Notes under the pieces: model-generated | What the model saw: the letters and a program-made list of their open reading frames with translations, nothing else | What the model was told of the DNA's origin: nothing | Databases searched by the model: none | In this document: positions 51,737-62,461 of the stretch, piece after piece | Layout: each line of letters begins with the position of its first letter | How positions within the stretch are numbered: the first letter of the stretch is position 1 | Assembly (NCBI RefSeq): GCF_000374925.1 | Contig: NZ_KB895541.1 | Span: forward strand, 1,242,122 to 1,306,121 | Length of the DNA: 64,000 nt | Direction of reading: 5' to 3' | Source: Arthrobacter sp. 131MFCol6.1 | Lineage (GTDB): Bacteria > Actinomycetota > Actinomycetes > Actinomycetales > Micrococcaceae | Position numbers and translations under genes: made by a program

Positions 51737-52162
51737 TTACTCAGCCTCGGTGGTCTCTGCTTCGGCGGCGTCGGCGGGAGCCTCGGCAGCTTCGTCCTTC
51801 TTAGCCTTCTTGGTGATGGCTTCCGGGATGATCACGGAACCCTTTTCCGGGGTAACGAAGGCAGCCTTGGGAGCCTTGGTCTTCAAGGTGCCCTCCTGGC
51901 CGGGGAGACCCTTGAACTTCTGCCAGTCACCGGTGATCTTCAGGATCGCGGCGACCTGCTCGGACGGCTGTGCGCCGACGCCGAGCCAGTACTGGGCACG
52001 GTCCGTGTCGACCTCGATGTACGAGGGCTCTTCGGTCGGGTGGTACTTGCCGATCTCTTCGATAGCACGGCCATCACGCTTGGAGCGTGAGTCCATGACG
52101 ACGATGCGGTAGTACGGTGCGCGCATCTTACCGAAGCGCTTAAGGCGAATCTTTACGGCCAC
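51737..52162 (-). CDS. rpsP: 30S ribosomal protein S16
   Basis: A 141-residue S16, needed for 30S assembly. It begins with GTG as [19 protein letters not shown] and keeps [23 protein letters not shown] and [23 protein letters not shown]. The actinobacterial extension of about 55 residues follows, Ala/Glu-rich at the end. AGGAGTG lies nine bases before the start. It leads the transcript rpsP-khpA, with rimM-trmD beyond a terminator. Confidence 0.97.
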   Translation of the reverse strand: MAVKIRLKRFGKMRAPYYRIVVMDSRSKRDGRAIEEIGKYHPTEEPSYIEVDTDRAQYWLGVGAQPSEQVAAILKITGDWQKFKGLPGQEGTLKTKAPKAAFVTPEKGSVIIPEAITKKAKKDEAAEAPADAAEAETTEAE

Positions 52163-52380
52163 TTTTGTGGTCACTCCTGTTTCTGAAACGGGGTCGAGCC
52201 CGGCGTTCTGCACCCGTGGGGCGGGCCGTACTTGGGGGTTCTAAAGGACAAGATCCAGACGCGGAGAGAGGGGCCACGCAGATCGAGTACCTGTTCATTG
52301 TGCCAGATCACCGGCAGGATTTCGACTTGACACGGGCCCGGCGCACCGGCGCGCGTCCTGGCAGCGGCCCTGGGGGCCGG

Positions 52381-52818
52381 TCAGGACGTCCAGACGTAGA
52401 GGCCGGACCTGGTAGCGGGGTCGACGCCGGCGGCGAGCTCGGCGATCCGGCGGACGTAGCCCCGGGCCTCGTCCGAACCGAAGGGCATGTCCTCTTCGGC
52501 GGCCCAATTGGCGGCGACATCCTCCAGGACGTCACCCTCCCCTTCCGTTTCATAGCTGAGCAGTTCCGCCAGCGTGCGGACCATTGCCGCCGGGACGCCG
52601 AGCAACGAGTCGCTGGCCACGTCAACCATGGCCAGTTCATAGTCCGCGCCCGGGGCGTGCACGGCGACGCCGGCGAGGTCGCCCAGCCGCTCCACCTCGA
52701 AGTCACTGATCTCCGGGATGCGGACGGCCCCCTGCGCGGCCGGGGCGCCGCCTTCCAGTGCGCCGGCGCGCTTGAGGGCTTCTTCGTGGGTGGACACAAA
52801 GAGTTCGGTGAATCCCAT
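52381..52818 (-). CDS. hypothetical protein
   Basis: A 145-residue acidic protein from the ATG complementary to 52816-52818, with AAGGACC before it. It starts GFTELFVSTHEEALKRAGALEG and contains AVHAPGADYELAMVDVASDS, then SYETEGEGDVLEDVAANWAAEEDMPFG and ends GLYVWTS. This looks like a small alpha/beta fold with no catalytic signature, signal peptide or membrane helix. It is not recognised. It lies between rpsP and the GGACATGTCC array, whose transcription from the VOC gene side would run into it. Confidence 0.7.
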   Translation of the reverse strand: MGFTELFVSTHEEALKRAGALEGGAPAAQGAVRIPEISDFEVERLGDLAGVAVHAPGADYELAMVDVASDSLLGVPAAMVRTLAELLSYETEGEGDVLEDVAANWAAEEDMPFGSDEARGYVRRIAELAAGVDPATRSGLYVWTS

Positions 52819-52911
52819 GCAGCTGGTCCTTAGGGTTCGGCGGTCCGCGGACCGCTGTTTTCGACGTCGCTTCAGCCTAGTCGCTTCAGCGCGCGGCGAC
52901 GCCCCGGCTGT

Positions 52912-53429
52912 TGGACATGCCCTCCGCGACGGGCCGAAGCTCGCCTCCCTTGCGTGTGGACATGCCCTCCCCTGACCGTGAGCAATGGACATATGACAAC
53001 TATGTCCAGCCCTGGTTGCGACCGATGGACATGTCCAGCGGCCCCGTCAGCGAACAGTGGACATGTCCTTCGCAGGCCCGGGGAAACTCGGCCCCGCCCG
53101 CGGACATGCCCTCCCCCGGCCGCGAGCAATGGACATATGGCAGCTGTGCTCATCCCGGCCGCGACCGGTGGACATGTTCCGAAGTGTTCCGAAGTCCTAC
53201 GGCGAACAGTGGACATGCCCTTCGCTGGCCCGGGGAAACTCGGCCCCGCCGCGGGCATGCCCTCCCCCGGACGCGAGCATTGGACATATGGCAGCTGTGC
53301 GCATTCCCGGCCGCGACCGTTGGATATGTCGAGCGGTCCCGCCAGCGAACAGTGGGCATGTCCAGCGGGAAGCTGGGCACGCCGTACATGTCCAGCCGTC
53401 CCGTCAGCGAACGGCTTGCCTGGGCAGAA
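52912..53429. repeat. array of GGACATGTCC-type motifs in ~144-151-bp units
   Basis: About fifteen copies of a degenerate 10-bp palindrome (consensus GGACATGTCC, variants GGACATGCCC and GGACATATGG) fill this intergenic region. Starts are near 52913, 52958, 52987, 53027, 53059, 53102, 53131, 53170, 53211, 53253, 53282, 53322, 53354 and 53384, with an inverted copy at 53001. Four distinct spacers recur in fixed order, so larger units begin at 52958, 53102 and 53253 (periods 144 and 151). The 7-bp difference comes from a duplicated GTTCCGAAGT in the second unit. The site at 53026-53037 is a perfect 12-bp palindrome. No gene is supported on either strand. Confidence 0.85.
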
Positions 53430-53432
53430 CTT

Positions 53433-54308
53433 CTAGCGCACGGCGACGCGGATCCGGTTGCGCCACGGATCTTCGAAGCGCAGCTCGGCGCCGGTGTGGT
53501 GGGATTCGACGCCGGCAACCTTGAGCCGGTCGGCCAGGGCCGCGACGTCGTCGCCGGAGGGCACTTCAATGAGGACTTCGCCCAGCCCCAGCGTGTCGCG
53601 CCGGGGGCCCGCGCCGCGGCTGTTCCACACGTTCATGGCCATGTGGTGGTGGTAGCCGCCGGCCGAGACGAACAGCGCCTGGCCGTGCCAGCCCGCGGTC
53701 TTCTCGAAGCCGAGCGTGCCGACATAGAAATCATGCGCCGACTGGACGTCGCCGACCTGCAGGTGGACGTGCCCGACGCCGGCGGCGGCCTGGCGCTGGC
53801 CGGTCACGGACTCCTCAGTCAGGTATTGCTGCAGGTAGCGCTGCGGCGGCAGGGCGAGGCTGTCCATGACGACGTTCTTGCCCTCCCAGGACCACGCCTC
53901 CCGCGGCCGGTCCCAGTACAGCTCGATGCCGTTGCCCTCGGGGTCGTTGAAGTAGAACGCCTCGCTGACGAGGTGGTCCGCGCTGCCGGTGAAGGACTGG
54001 GGCTCGTACTGGGCCGCGCTGGCAATGGTGGCCGCCAGGGAGTGCTGGTCCTCGAAGAGGAGGGCGGTGTGGAAGAGCCCGGCCTCGCCGCGGGAGGGAA
54101 GATTCAGGCCCGGGGCGGGCGCCAGGTGGACCAGCGGCTTCTGCTGGCGCCCAAGGTAGAGCCCGCCGTCCTGTTCGGCCACAGTCTCCAGGCCGAGGGC
54201 GCGCTGGTAGTAGTCGGTCATGAGCTTCATGTCGCCGACTTTGAGCATCACGGTGCCCATGGTGAGTTCGGCAGGAAGGAGGTCCTGGGTGCTGGCTTCT
54301 GCGGTCAT
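53433..54308 (-). CDS. two-domain VOC protein (ring-cleavage dioxygenase-like)
   Basis: A 291-residue protein with two vicinal-oxygen-chelate domains, like CatE/MhqO-type extradiol dioxygenases. Domain 1 has MGTVMLKVGDMKLMTDYYQRALGLE, LFHTALLFED and FYFNDPEGNGIELYWDRPRE, and domain 2 has GVGHVHLQVGDVQSAHDFYVGTLGFE, HHHMAMNVWNS and the metal-ligand end in VLIEV. His, His and Glu ligands are present in the second domain set, so a metal site is plausible. A TTGAAGCTTCAA palindrome lies 64 bp upstream, typical of MarR-type control of such genes. The substrate (catechols or quinones) is inferred from family only. Confidence 0.85.
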   Translation of the reverse strand: MTAEASTQDLLPAELTMGTVMLKVGDMKLMTDYYQRALGLETVAEQDGGLYLGRQQKPLVHLAPAPGLNLPSRGEAGLFHTALLFEDQHSLAATIASAAQYEPQSFTGSADHLVSEAFYFNDPEGNGIELYWDRPREAWSWEGKNVVMDSLALPPQRYLQQYLTEESVTGQRQAAAGVGHVHLQVGDVQSAHDFYVGTLGFEKTAGWHGQALFVSAGGYHHHMAMNVWNSRGAGPRRDTLGLGEVLIEVPSGDDVAALADRLKVAGVESHHTGAELRFEDPWRNRIRVAVR

Positions 54309-54371
54309 GGCAACGCTCCGTGGATTCTGTAGCCACCGGCTTTCGGTGACCCTTACATAAAACTAAATTAC

Positions 54372-54383
54372 TTGAAGCTTCAA
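54372..54383. promoter_or_regulatory. TTGAAGCTTCAA palindromic operator
   Basis: A perfect 12-bp palindrome in an AT-rich patch between the VOC gene (start 54308) and the amidohydrolase gene. The TTGAA-2-TTCAA form is typical of MarR-family operators. No MarR gene is in the window. Confidence 0.55.
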
Positions 54384-54390
54384 TTTATTC

Positions 54391-55473
54391 CTAACGGATG
54401 GGATGACCCCGAAGCACAATGTGCTGCAGTTCCCGGAGCGTGGCCGGATTGCTCCGCGGATCCTCGGCGCAGAGCAGGACATCCGCGCTTGCCCCTTCGC
54501 CGATGGACTCCGCGCCGAGCCAGGTCCGCGCGGACCAGGCCGCGGCGTCGAGGGCGGCCGCGGCGGGAAGGCCGGCGGCGTGCAGGGCCTGGATCTCGTC
54601 GACGATCCTGCCGTGGCTGATCACGCTGCCGGCGTCGGTACCGGCGTAGATCGCCACCCCGGCCTCGTGGGCTTCGAGGATCCGCTCCGCCCGCCGCTCC
54701 CACAGCGAGCGCATGTGGGCGGCGTAGCGGGGGAACTTGGCCTCCGCCCGGGCCGCGATGTCCGGGAACGTGGCGATGTTAATCAGGGTGGGCACGATCG
54801 GGACGCCCTGTTCGAGGAAGCGCGGCAGATGCCGCGGCAACAGCCCGGTGGCGTGCTCGATGCAGTCGATCCCGGCATCGAGCATGTCATCGAGGGTGTC
54901 CTCGGCGAAGCAGTGGGCGGTGACGCGGGCCCCCTCATCGTGGGCGGCCTGCACGGCGTCCTTGACCGTCCCGGCGGGAAAGCTGGCGGCGAGATCGCCG
55001 GCGTCGCGGTCGATCCAGTCCCCAACGAGCTTGACCCAGCCGTCGCCCGCGCGGGCCTGCTTCCGCACGGCCTCGACAAGATCCTCCGGCTCGACCTCGA
55101 CGGCCAGGCCCGGCAGGTAGCGCCGGGTCCTGGCGAGGTGCCGGCCGGAGCGGATGATCCGGGGAAGGTCCGCGCGTTGCTGGAGCCAGCGGGTGTCGTG
55201 GACGGCGCCGGCGTCACGGACCAGCAGCGTCCCGGCGTTGCGGTCCGCCAGGGCTTGGGATTCCGCGGTGTCCTCGGTAACGTCCCCGCCCGGGCCGAGG
55301 CCGATGTGGCAGTGCGCGTCCACGAGGCCGGGAATGACCCAGCCGTCCAGCACCAGCTCCGGCGCGGCAGCGGGCCGGTGGAAGGTCAACCGGCCCTCCA
55401 CCGACCACAGCCCGTGGCGGACCTGGTCCGCCGCCGTGAGGATGGGGCCGCTGAACTCGATGATGCTGGTCAT
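54391..55473 (-). CDS. amidohydrolase family protein
   Basis: A 360-residue metal-dependent hydrolase of the imidazolonepropionase/amidohydrolase group. The first metal motif is GLVDAHCHIGLGPGGDV and a histidine follows in RVTAHCFAED. A further one is in IDCIEHATGLLP and the catalytic aspartate is in VAIYAGTDAGSVISHG. The small flanking beta domain is visible at both ends (VLDGWVIPG, ADVLLCAEDPRS). It lies three bases after the acetyltransferase gene, so the two are cotranscribed. Substrate unknown; cyclic amides or dipeptides are usual for the group. Confidence 0.88.
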   Translation of the reverse strand: MTSIIEFSGPILTAADQVRHGLWSVEGRLTFHRPAAAPELVLDGWVIPGLVDAHCHIGLGPGGDVTEDTAESQALADRNAGTLLVRDAGAVHDTRWLQQRADLPRIIRSGRHLARTRRYLPGLAVEVEPEDLVEAVRKQARAGDGWVKLVGDWIDRDAGDLAASFPAGTVKDAVQAAHDEGARVTAHCFAEDTLDDMLDAGIDCIEHATGLLPRHLPRFLEQGVPIVPTLINIATFPDIAARAEAKFPRYAAHMRSLWERRAERILEAHEAGVAIYAGTDAGSVISHGRIVDEIQALHAAGLPAAAALDAAAWSARTWLGAESIGEGASADVLLCAEDPRSNPATLRELQHIVLRGHPIR

Positions 55474-55476
55474 GGC

Positions 55477-55977
55477 CTAAAGCCTAATCCGCATGACAAT
55501 CCGCGGGCCCAGATCATCGAGCCCCAGCTGCGCTTCGTGGATCCGCAGGGCAGCCAGCGCCGGCCCCGGCCGGGCGAATTCCTCGAACCCGCAGCTCGCG
55601 TAAAACAGGGCATTGAACGGAACGGCTGCGAAAGTGCAAAGCGTCATCCAGGGATAGCCACGGCTCCGGGCAGCGTCGAGGGCCGCCTCCACCAGGGACC
55701 GTCCGATCCCCCGCCTGCCGGAGTCCGGCTGCACGGAGAGTTGCTCCAGATGGGCCTGGCCGCCGAGTGCGTCAACGCGGGCAAAGCCTACGGGCGGGGT
55801 TCCGGCGACCAGTATGAACAGCGGCTCGACCGGCGTCGTCAACTCCGGAGCCGGGAGCGCCCGGTTCCCCAGTTCCTTTATCAGGACGCCGTCTGCCGCG
55901 GCCTCGATAGCCGGCAGCGCCGGGAGATCTTCCGGCGCCGCCGTCCTGATGCGGGGCACGGCCTTGGGCGGGGTCAC
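55477..55977 (-). CDS. GNAT family N-acetyltransferase
   Basis: A 166-residue GNAT acetyltransferase. RTAAPEDLPALPAIEAAADG is the first helix, AHLEQLSVQPDSGRRGIGRSLVEAAL carries the Q/RxxGxG/A acetyl-CoA motif, and MTLCTFAAVPFNALFYASCGFEEF is the typical final block. The acceptor (amine, small molecule or protein) is not known. It is first in a two-gene unit with the amidohydrolase and is divergent from thiC, with the TPP riboswitch of thiC starting 80 bp away. Confidence 0.9.
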   Translation of the reverse strand: MTPPKAVPRIRTAAPEDLPALPAIEAAADGVLIKELGNRALPAPELTTPVEPLFILVAGTPPVGFARVDALGGQAHLEQLSVQPDSGRRGIGRSLVEAALDAARSRGYPWMTLCTFAAVPFNALFYASCGFEEFARPGPALAALRIHEAQLGLDDLGPRIVMRIRL

Positions 55978-55990
55978 AGTGCCACGCTAA

Positions 55991-58737
<2,747 letters not shown>

Positions 58738-58759
58738 TGTCTAACCCTATGGCACTTCA

Positions 58760-58802
58760 GTGCTGATGCCGCCGGCGACACAGTGCCGGCGGCCGTCAGC
58801 AC
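58760..58802 (-). terminator. hairpin after ffh
   Basis: GTGCTGA and CCGCCGGC pair with GCCGGCGG and TCAGCAC around an eight-base loop with small internal bulges. It starts seven bases beyond the ffh stop; no T-run follows. Confidence 0.5.
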
Positions 58803-58808
58803 TTGCGG

Positions 58809-60392
58809 TTACTTGCTGCCGCCGAGGAACTTGTCGAAGCCCTTGGGCAGGTTCAGCTGGGACGGGTCGAAGTCGCCGCCCTGCTGGCCGAACGACGCCC
58901 CGGTGGGCAGGGCCTTCGGGCCGGCGGCACGCCTGGCCTCGGCGTCGCGCAGTTCCTGCGCCGCCTTGGCCGGGTTGCCGGAGCGGGCCTTCTTCTTGGG
59001 CGCGGGCTTGGCGCCCTTGCGAGCCCCGCCGCCCATGCCCGGCATCCCCGGCATGCCGGGCATGCCGCCGCCGGCGGCCATCTTCTTCATCATCTTCTGG
59101 GCCTGGGCAAAGCGTTCCAGCAGTCCGTTGACCTCGGAGACGTGCACGCCGGAACCGCGGGCAATACGGGCCCGGCGGGAGCCATTGATGATCTTCGGAG
59201 CCACGCGCTCGTGCGGGGTCATCGAGCGGACAATGGCCTCGACGCGGTCGATCTCGCGCTCGTCGAACTGCTCCAGCTGCTGGCGGATGTTCTGCGCACC
59301 GGGCATCATCATGAGCATTTTCTTCATGGAGCCCATGTTGCGGATCTGCTGCATCTGGGCGAGGAAGTCATCGAGGGTGAAGTCTTCCTGGTCGGCGAAC
59401 TTCTTCGCCATCCGGGCGGCTTCATCCTTGTCCCAGGACTTCTCGGCCTGCTCGATCAGGGTGAGGACGTCACCCATGTCCAGGATGCGCGAGGCCATGC
59501 GGTCCGGGTGGAAGAGCTCGAAGTCGTCCACGCCTTCGCCGGTGGAGGCGAACATAACCGGTTTGCCGGTCACCGACGCGACGGAGAGCGCGGCACCGCC
59601 GCGGGCGTCGCCGTCGAGCTTGGAGAGCACGATGCCGGTGAAGTTGACGCCCTCGTCGAAGGCCAGGGCCGTGTTGACGGCGTCCTGGCCGATCATGGAG
59701 TCGATCACGAACAGGACTTCGTTCGGGACGATCGCGCGGCGGATCTGGCGCGCCTGCTCCATCATGTCGGCGTCGACGCCGAGACGGCCGGCGGTGTCCA
59801 CGATCACGACGTCGTGGAGGGTGCGCTTGGCTTCCTCGACGCCGGCGCGGGCGACGGCGACAGGGTCGCCGGCCGGGTGGTCCAGTTCGGTTGACGTGGC
59901 GCCCGGGTGCGGGGCAAAAACGGGTACGCCGGCGCGCTGGCCGACCACCTGCAGCTGGGTGACGGCGTTGGGGCGCTGGAGGTCACAGGCCACCAGCATC
60001 GGGCTGTGGCCCTGGGACTTGAGCCACTTGGACAGTTTGCCGGCCAGGGTGGTCTTGCCGGCGCCCTGGAGACCGGCCAGCATGATGATGGTGGGTCCGG
60101 TCTTGGCCAGGCGGATCCGGCGGGTCTCGCCGCCGAGGATCTCGACGAGTTCCTCGTTGACGATCTTCACGATCTGCTGGCTCGGGTTCAGCGCCCCGGA
60201 GACCTCGGCGCCGAGGGCACGCTCGCGCACGCGGCCGGTGAACTCCCGGACCACGGGCACGGCGACATCGGCGTCCAGGAGGGCACGCCGGATCTCGCGG
60301 ACTGTGGCGTCAACGTCCGCCTCGGTCAGGCGGCCCTTGCCACGCAGATTCTTGAAGGTTGCTGTCAACCGGTCAGAGAGTGAATTGAACAC
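58809..60392 (-). CDS. ffh: signal recognition particle protein Ffh
   Basis: A 527-residue SRP54 homologue that delivers nascent membrane proteins to FtsY and the translocon. The N domain is MFNSLSDRLTATFKNLRG. The G domain has P-loop GLQGAGKTTLAGKL (about 109-122), DTAGRLGVD and TKLDG-like LSKLDGDARGG. The M domain is methionine-rich (QIRNMGSMKKMLMMMPG) and has GSRRARIARGSGV as the RNA-binding helix. A Gly/Met/Pro repeat (GGGMPGMPGMPGM) and basic tail follow, longer than in E. coli. The SRP RNA gene is not in the window. Confidence 0.97.
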   Translation of the reverse strand: MFNSLSDRLTATFKNLRGKGRLTEADVDATVREIRRALLDADVAVPVVREFTGRVRERALGAEVSGALNPSQQIVKIVNEELVEILGGETRRIRLAKTGPTIIMLAGLQGAGKTTLAGKLSKWLKSQGHSPMLVACDLQRPNAVTQLQVVGQRAGVPVFAPHPGATSTELDHPAGDPVAVARAGVEEAKRTLHDVVIVDTAGRLGVDADMMEQARQIRRAIVPNEVLFVIDSMIGQDAVNTALAFDEGVNFTGIVLSKLDGDARGGAALSVASVTGKPVMFASTGEGVDDFELFHPDRMASRILDMGDVLTLIEQAEKSWDKDEAARMAKKFADQEDFTLDDFLAQMQQIRNMGSMKKMLMMMPGAQNIRQQLEQFDEREIDRVEAIVRSMTPHERVAPKIINGSRRARIARGSGVHVSEVNGLLERFAQAQKMMKKMAAGGGMPGMPGMPGMGGGARKGAKPAPKKKARSGNPAKAAQELRDAEARRAAGPKALPTGASFGQQGGDFDPSQLNLPKGFDKFLGGSK

Positions 60393-60544
60393 GCGCCGTG
60401 CACTTCTTTCAGTGGATCTACAGGTGGCGGCCGGTGCGGCACGCCAGCGTCGCGACTGGTATTCGCCTGGACGAACCGCCTCGACAACAGGACTCGACTA
60501 TCTAGGGTACCAAGATGCGCCTTCAAGATGGCATGCTGGCGTAG

Positions 60545-61933
60545 GTGACCAGCCAAACAACTGTAAAAACCCTGCTCATTCTGGGCGCTTCCGGCGATCT
60601 CACCGGAAGGCTCCTGCTACCGGGGCTTGCCCGCCTGGTGGCCCGGGGCCGCGCCGACGGCCTCACCCTCGCGGGAGCGGGATCGGACCCCTGGACACCG
60701 GAGCAGTGGCTTGGCCGGATCGAGGAGTCGTTCGCGGACGAGGACTCCACGGCCGACGCCCACGGCAGGCGCGAGCTCAAGCGGGTCCGCCAGGAGAGCA
60801 CGTACCACCAGCTCGATGTGACCGCCGAGGGCCAGCTCGCCGGGCTGCTGGCGCAACTGGAGGGGCCCGTGGCCGTCTATTTCGCCCTGCCGCCGCGCGT
60901 CAGCCAGCTCGCCTGTGAGGCCCTGGCGCCGGAGGACGTGCCCGCCGGCACCCGGCTGGTCATGGAGAAGCCGTTCGGTTCCGACGAGCAGTCGGCGCGG
61001 CACCTGAACACGACGCTGGCCGCGCTGGTCCCGGAGGACCACATCCACCGGGTGGACCACTTCCTCGGCAAGGCAACGGTCCTGAACATCCTTGGCCTGC
61101 GCTTCGCGAACACGTTCCTGGAGCCGGTGTGGAACCGGCAGAACATCGAAAAGGTCGAGATCATCTTCGACGAGGACCTGGCCCTCGAAGGCCGCGCCCG
61201 CTACTACGACGGCGCCGGCGCGCTCCGCGACATGATCCAGAGCCACCTGCTGCAGATCATGGCCCTCATGGCGATCGAGCCGCCGGCATCCGTGGACGAA
61301 CGCGACCTTCGCGATGCCGTCGCCACCGTGCTGCGGGCCAGCAGCATCAAGGCCCCCTACCGCCAAAGCAGCCGCCGGGCCCGGTACACGGCGGGTTCGA
61401 TCAACGGCCGGGACATTCCGGACTATTCCCGGGAGGAGGGCGTGGACGCGTCCAGGGGCACCGAAACCCTCGCCGAGGTGGAGGTGGGGATCGACAACTG
61501 GCGCTGGCAGGGCGTGCCGTTCATCCTGCGCTCAGGCAAGGCGCTGGGCCAGAAACGCAAGGAGGCTGTGGTGACCTTCCGGCCGGTGCCGCACCTTCCG
61601 AAGGGGTTCACCGGTGTGGACGCCCCCAACCAGCTGCGGATCGGCTTTGGCCCGGACACGCTGCAGTTCGACGTCGACGTGAACGGGCCCGGCAATGTCC
61701 TGAGCCTGGACCGGGCCACGCTGCGGGCCGAACTGAGCGCCTCCGAGCTCCTCCCCTACGGTGAAGTGCTCGAGGGCGTGTTGACCGGCGATCCGCTGCT
61801 CTCGGTGCGGGCGGACACGGCCGAGGACTGCTGGCGCATCCTGGCGCCGGTGCTGAAATCCTGGACCGCCGGTCATGTCCCGCTGGAGGAATATCCGGCC
61901 GGGACCCCGGGGCCGGAGGGCTGGCCGGCCTAG
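60545..61933 (+). CDS. zwf: glucose-6-phosphate dehydrogenase
   Basis: A 462-residue enzyme that oxidises glucose 6-phosphate to 6-phosphogluconolactone. The NADP motif GASGDLTGRLLLPGL is at the amino end, EKPFGSDEQSA is conserved, and the substrate signature is HIHRVDHFLGKATVLN (about residue 165), where the usual RIDHYLGKE is changed at several places. The DMIQSHLLQIMALMAIEPP block follows. The start is GTG 60545 without a clear ribosome site. It is shorter than the main actinobacterial Zwf (about 510 residues) and has no opcA, tal or tkt nearby, so it is probably a second isozyme. Gnd at 14.7 kb would use the product. Confidence 0.93.
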   Translation: MTSQTTVKTLLILGASGDLTGRLLLPGLARLVARGRADGLTLAGAGSDPWTPEQWLGRIEESFADEDSTADAHGRRELKRVRQESTYHQLDVTAEGQLAGLLAQLEGPVAVYFALPPRVSQLACEALAPEDVPAGTRLVMEKPFGSDEQSARHLNTTLAALVPEDHIHRVDHFLGKATVLNILGLRFANTFLEPVWNRQNIEKVEIIFDEDLALEGRARYYDGAGALRDMIQSHLLQIMALMAIEPPASVDERDLRDAVATVLRASSIKAPYRQSSRRARYTAGSINGRDIPDYSREEGVDASRGTETLAEVEVGIDNWRWQGVPFILRSGKALGQKRKEAVVTFRPVPHLPKGFTGVDAPNQLRIGFGPDTLQFDVDVNGPGNVLSLDRATLRAELSASELLPYGEVLEGVLTGDPLLSVRADTAEDCWRILAPVLKSWTAGHVPLEEYPAGTPGPEGWPA

Positions 61934-62021
61934 TTCCGTCGCAGCAGCGCCCGCGCAGATCCGGCGCAGGGCGCCTGAGCCGGAGCGCCCGTGCAGATCC
62001 GACCAGGCCGCACCCGGAGAC

Positions 62022-62067
62022 GACACAGCGGGCCGGATACCTTCCCAGGTATCCGGCCCGCTGTGTC
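62022..62067. terminator. 21-bp perfect stem between zwf and glnK
   Basis: The arms (beginning GACACAGCGGGCCGGATACC) are perfectly complementary over 21 bp around a TCCC loop. It lies between the convergent zwf and glnK stops. There is no T-run; a bidirectional GC terminator or end-protecting hairpin is likely. Confidence 0.65.
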
Positions 62068-62122
62068 AGTGCTGTGTCAGTGCCGTGTCCGTCTCCCGGT
62101 CAGGGAGTGGAGCGGGGAGCAG

Positions 62123-62461
62123 CTAGATCGCTGCCGCACCGCGCTCTCCGGTGCGGACCCTGACAGCCTCGAACACATCCATCGTCCAGACTTTGCCGTC
62201 GCCGGCCCGGCCCGTGTTGGAACTGGCGATGATGACATCGAGGATGTCGTCCGCCTGTTCGTCGGTGGCCAGGACTTCCACCCGGATCTTGGGCAGCAGG
62301 TCCACGTTGTACTCGGCCCCGCGGTACACCTCGGTGTAACCGCGCTGCCGGCCGTAGCCGCTGGCTGCGCTGACCGTGAGGCCCTGCACGCCGTAGGCTT
62401 CCAGGCCTTCGCGAATAGCCTCAAGCTTTTCCGGTCGGACGATTGCCGTGATCAGTTTCAT
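62123..62461 (-). CDS. glnK: nitrogen regulatory protein PII
   Basis: A 112-residue PII protein that senses 2-oxoglutarate and ATP/ADP and blocks the ammonium channel. MKLITAIVRPEKLEAIREGL is the family start. The T-loop has GYTEVYRGAEYNVDLLPK with the modifiable tyrosine at position 51; in actinobacteria this residue is adenylylated by GlnD. The carboxy signature is GRAGDGKVWTMDV. Its ATG overlaps the amt stop (ATGA), so the channel and its regulator are coupled. No glnD follows within the window. Confidence 0.97.
   Translation of the reverse strand: MKLITAIVRPEKLEAIREGLEAYGVQGLTVSAASGYGRQRGYTEVYRGAEYNVDLLPKIRVEVLATDEQADDILDVIIASSNTGRAGDGKVWTMDVFEAVRVRTGERGAAAI

Noticed and set aside
52912..53429. 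CRISPR array
   Set aside because: Motifs are short, palindromic and degenerate, and the spacers are repeated in order instead of unique. No cas genes are nearby.
52911..54332. Long plus-strand reading frame across the motif array
   Set aside because: It runs antisense through the complete VOC gene and its first part is just the translated repeat. There is no ribosome site or domain.
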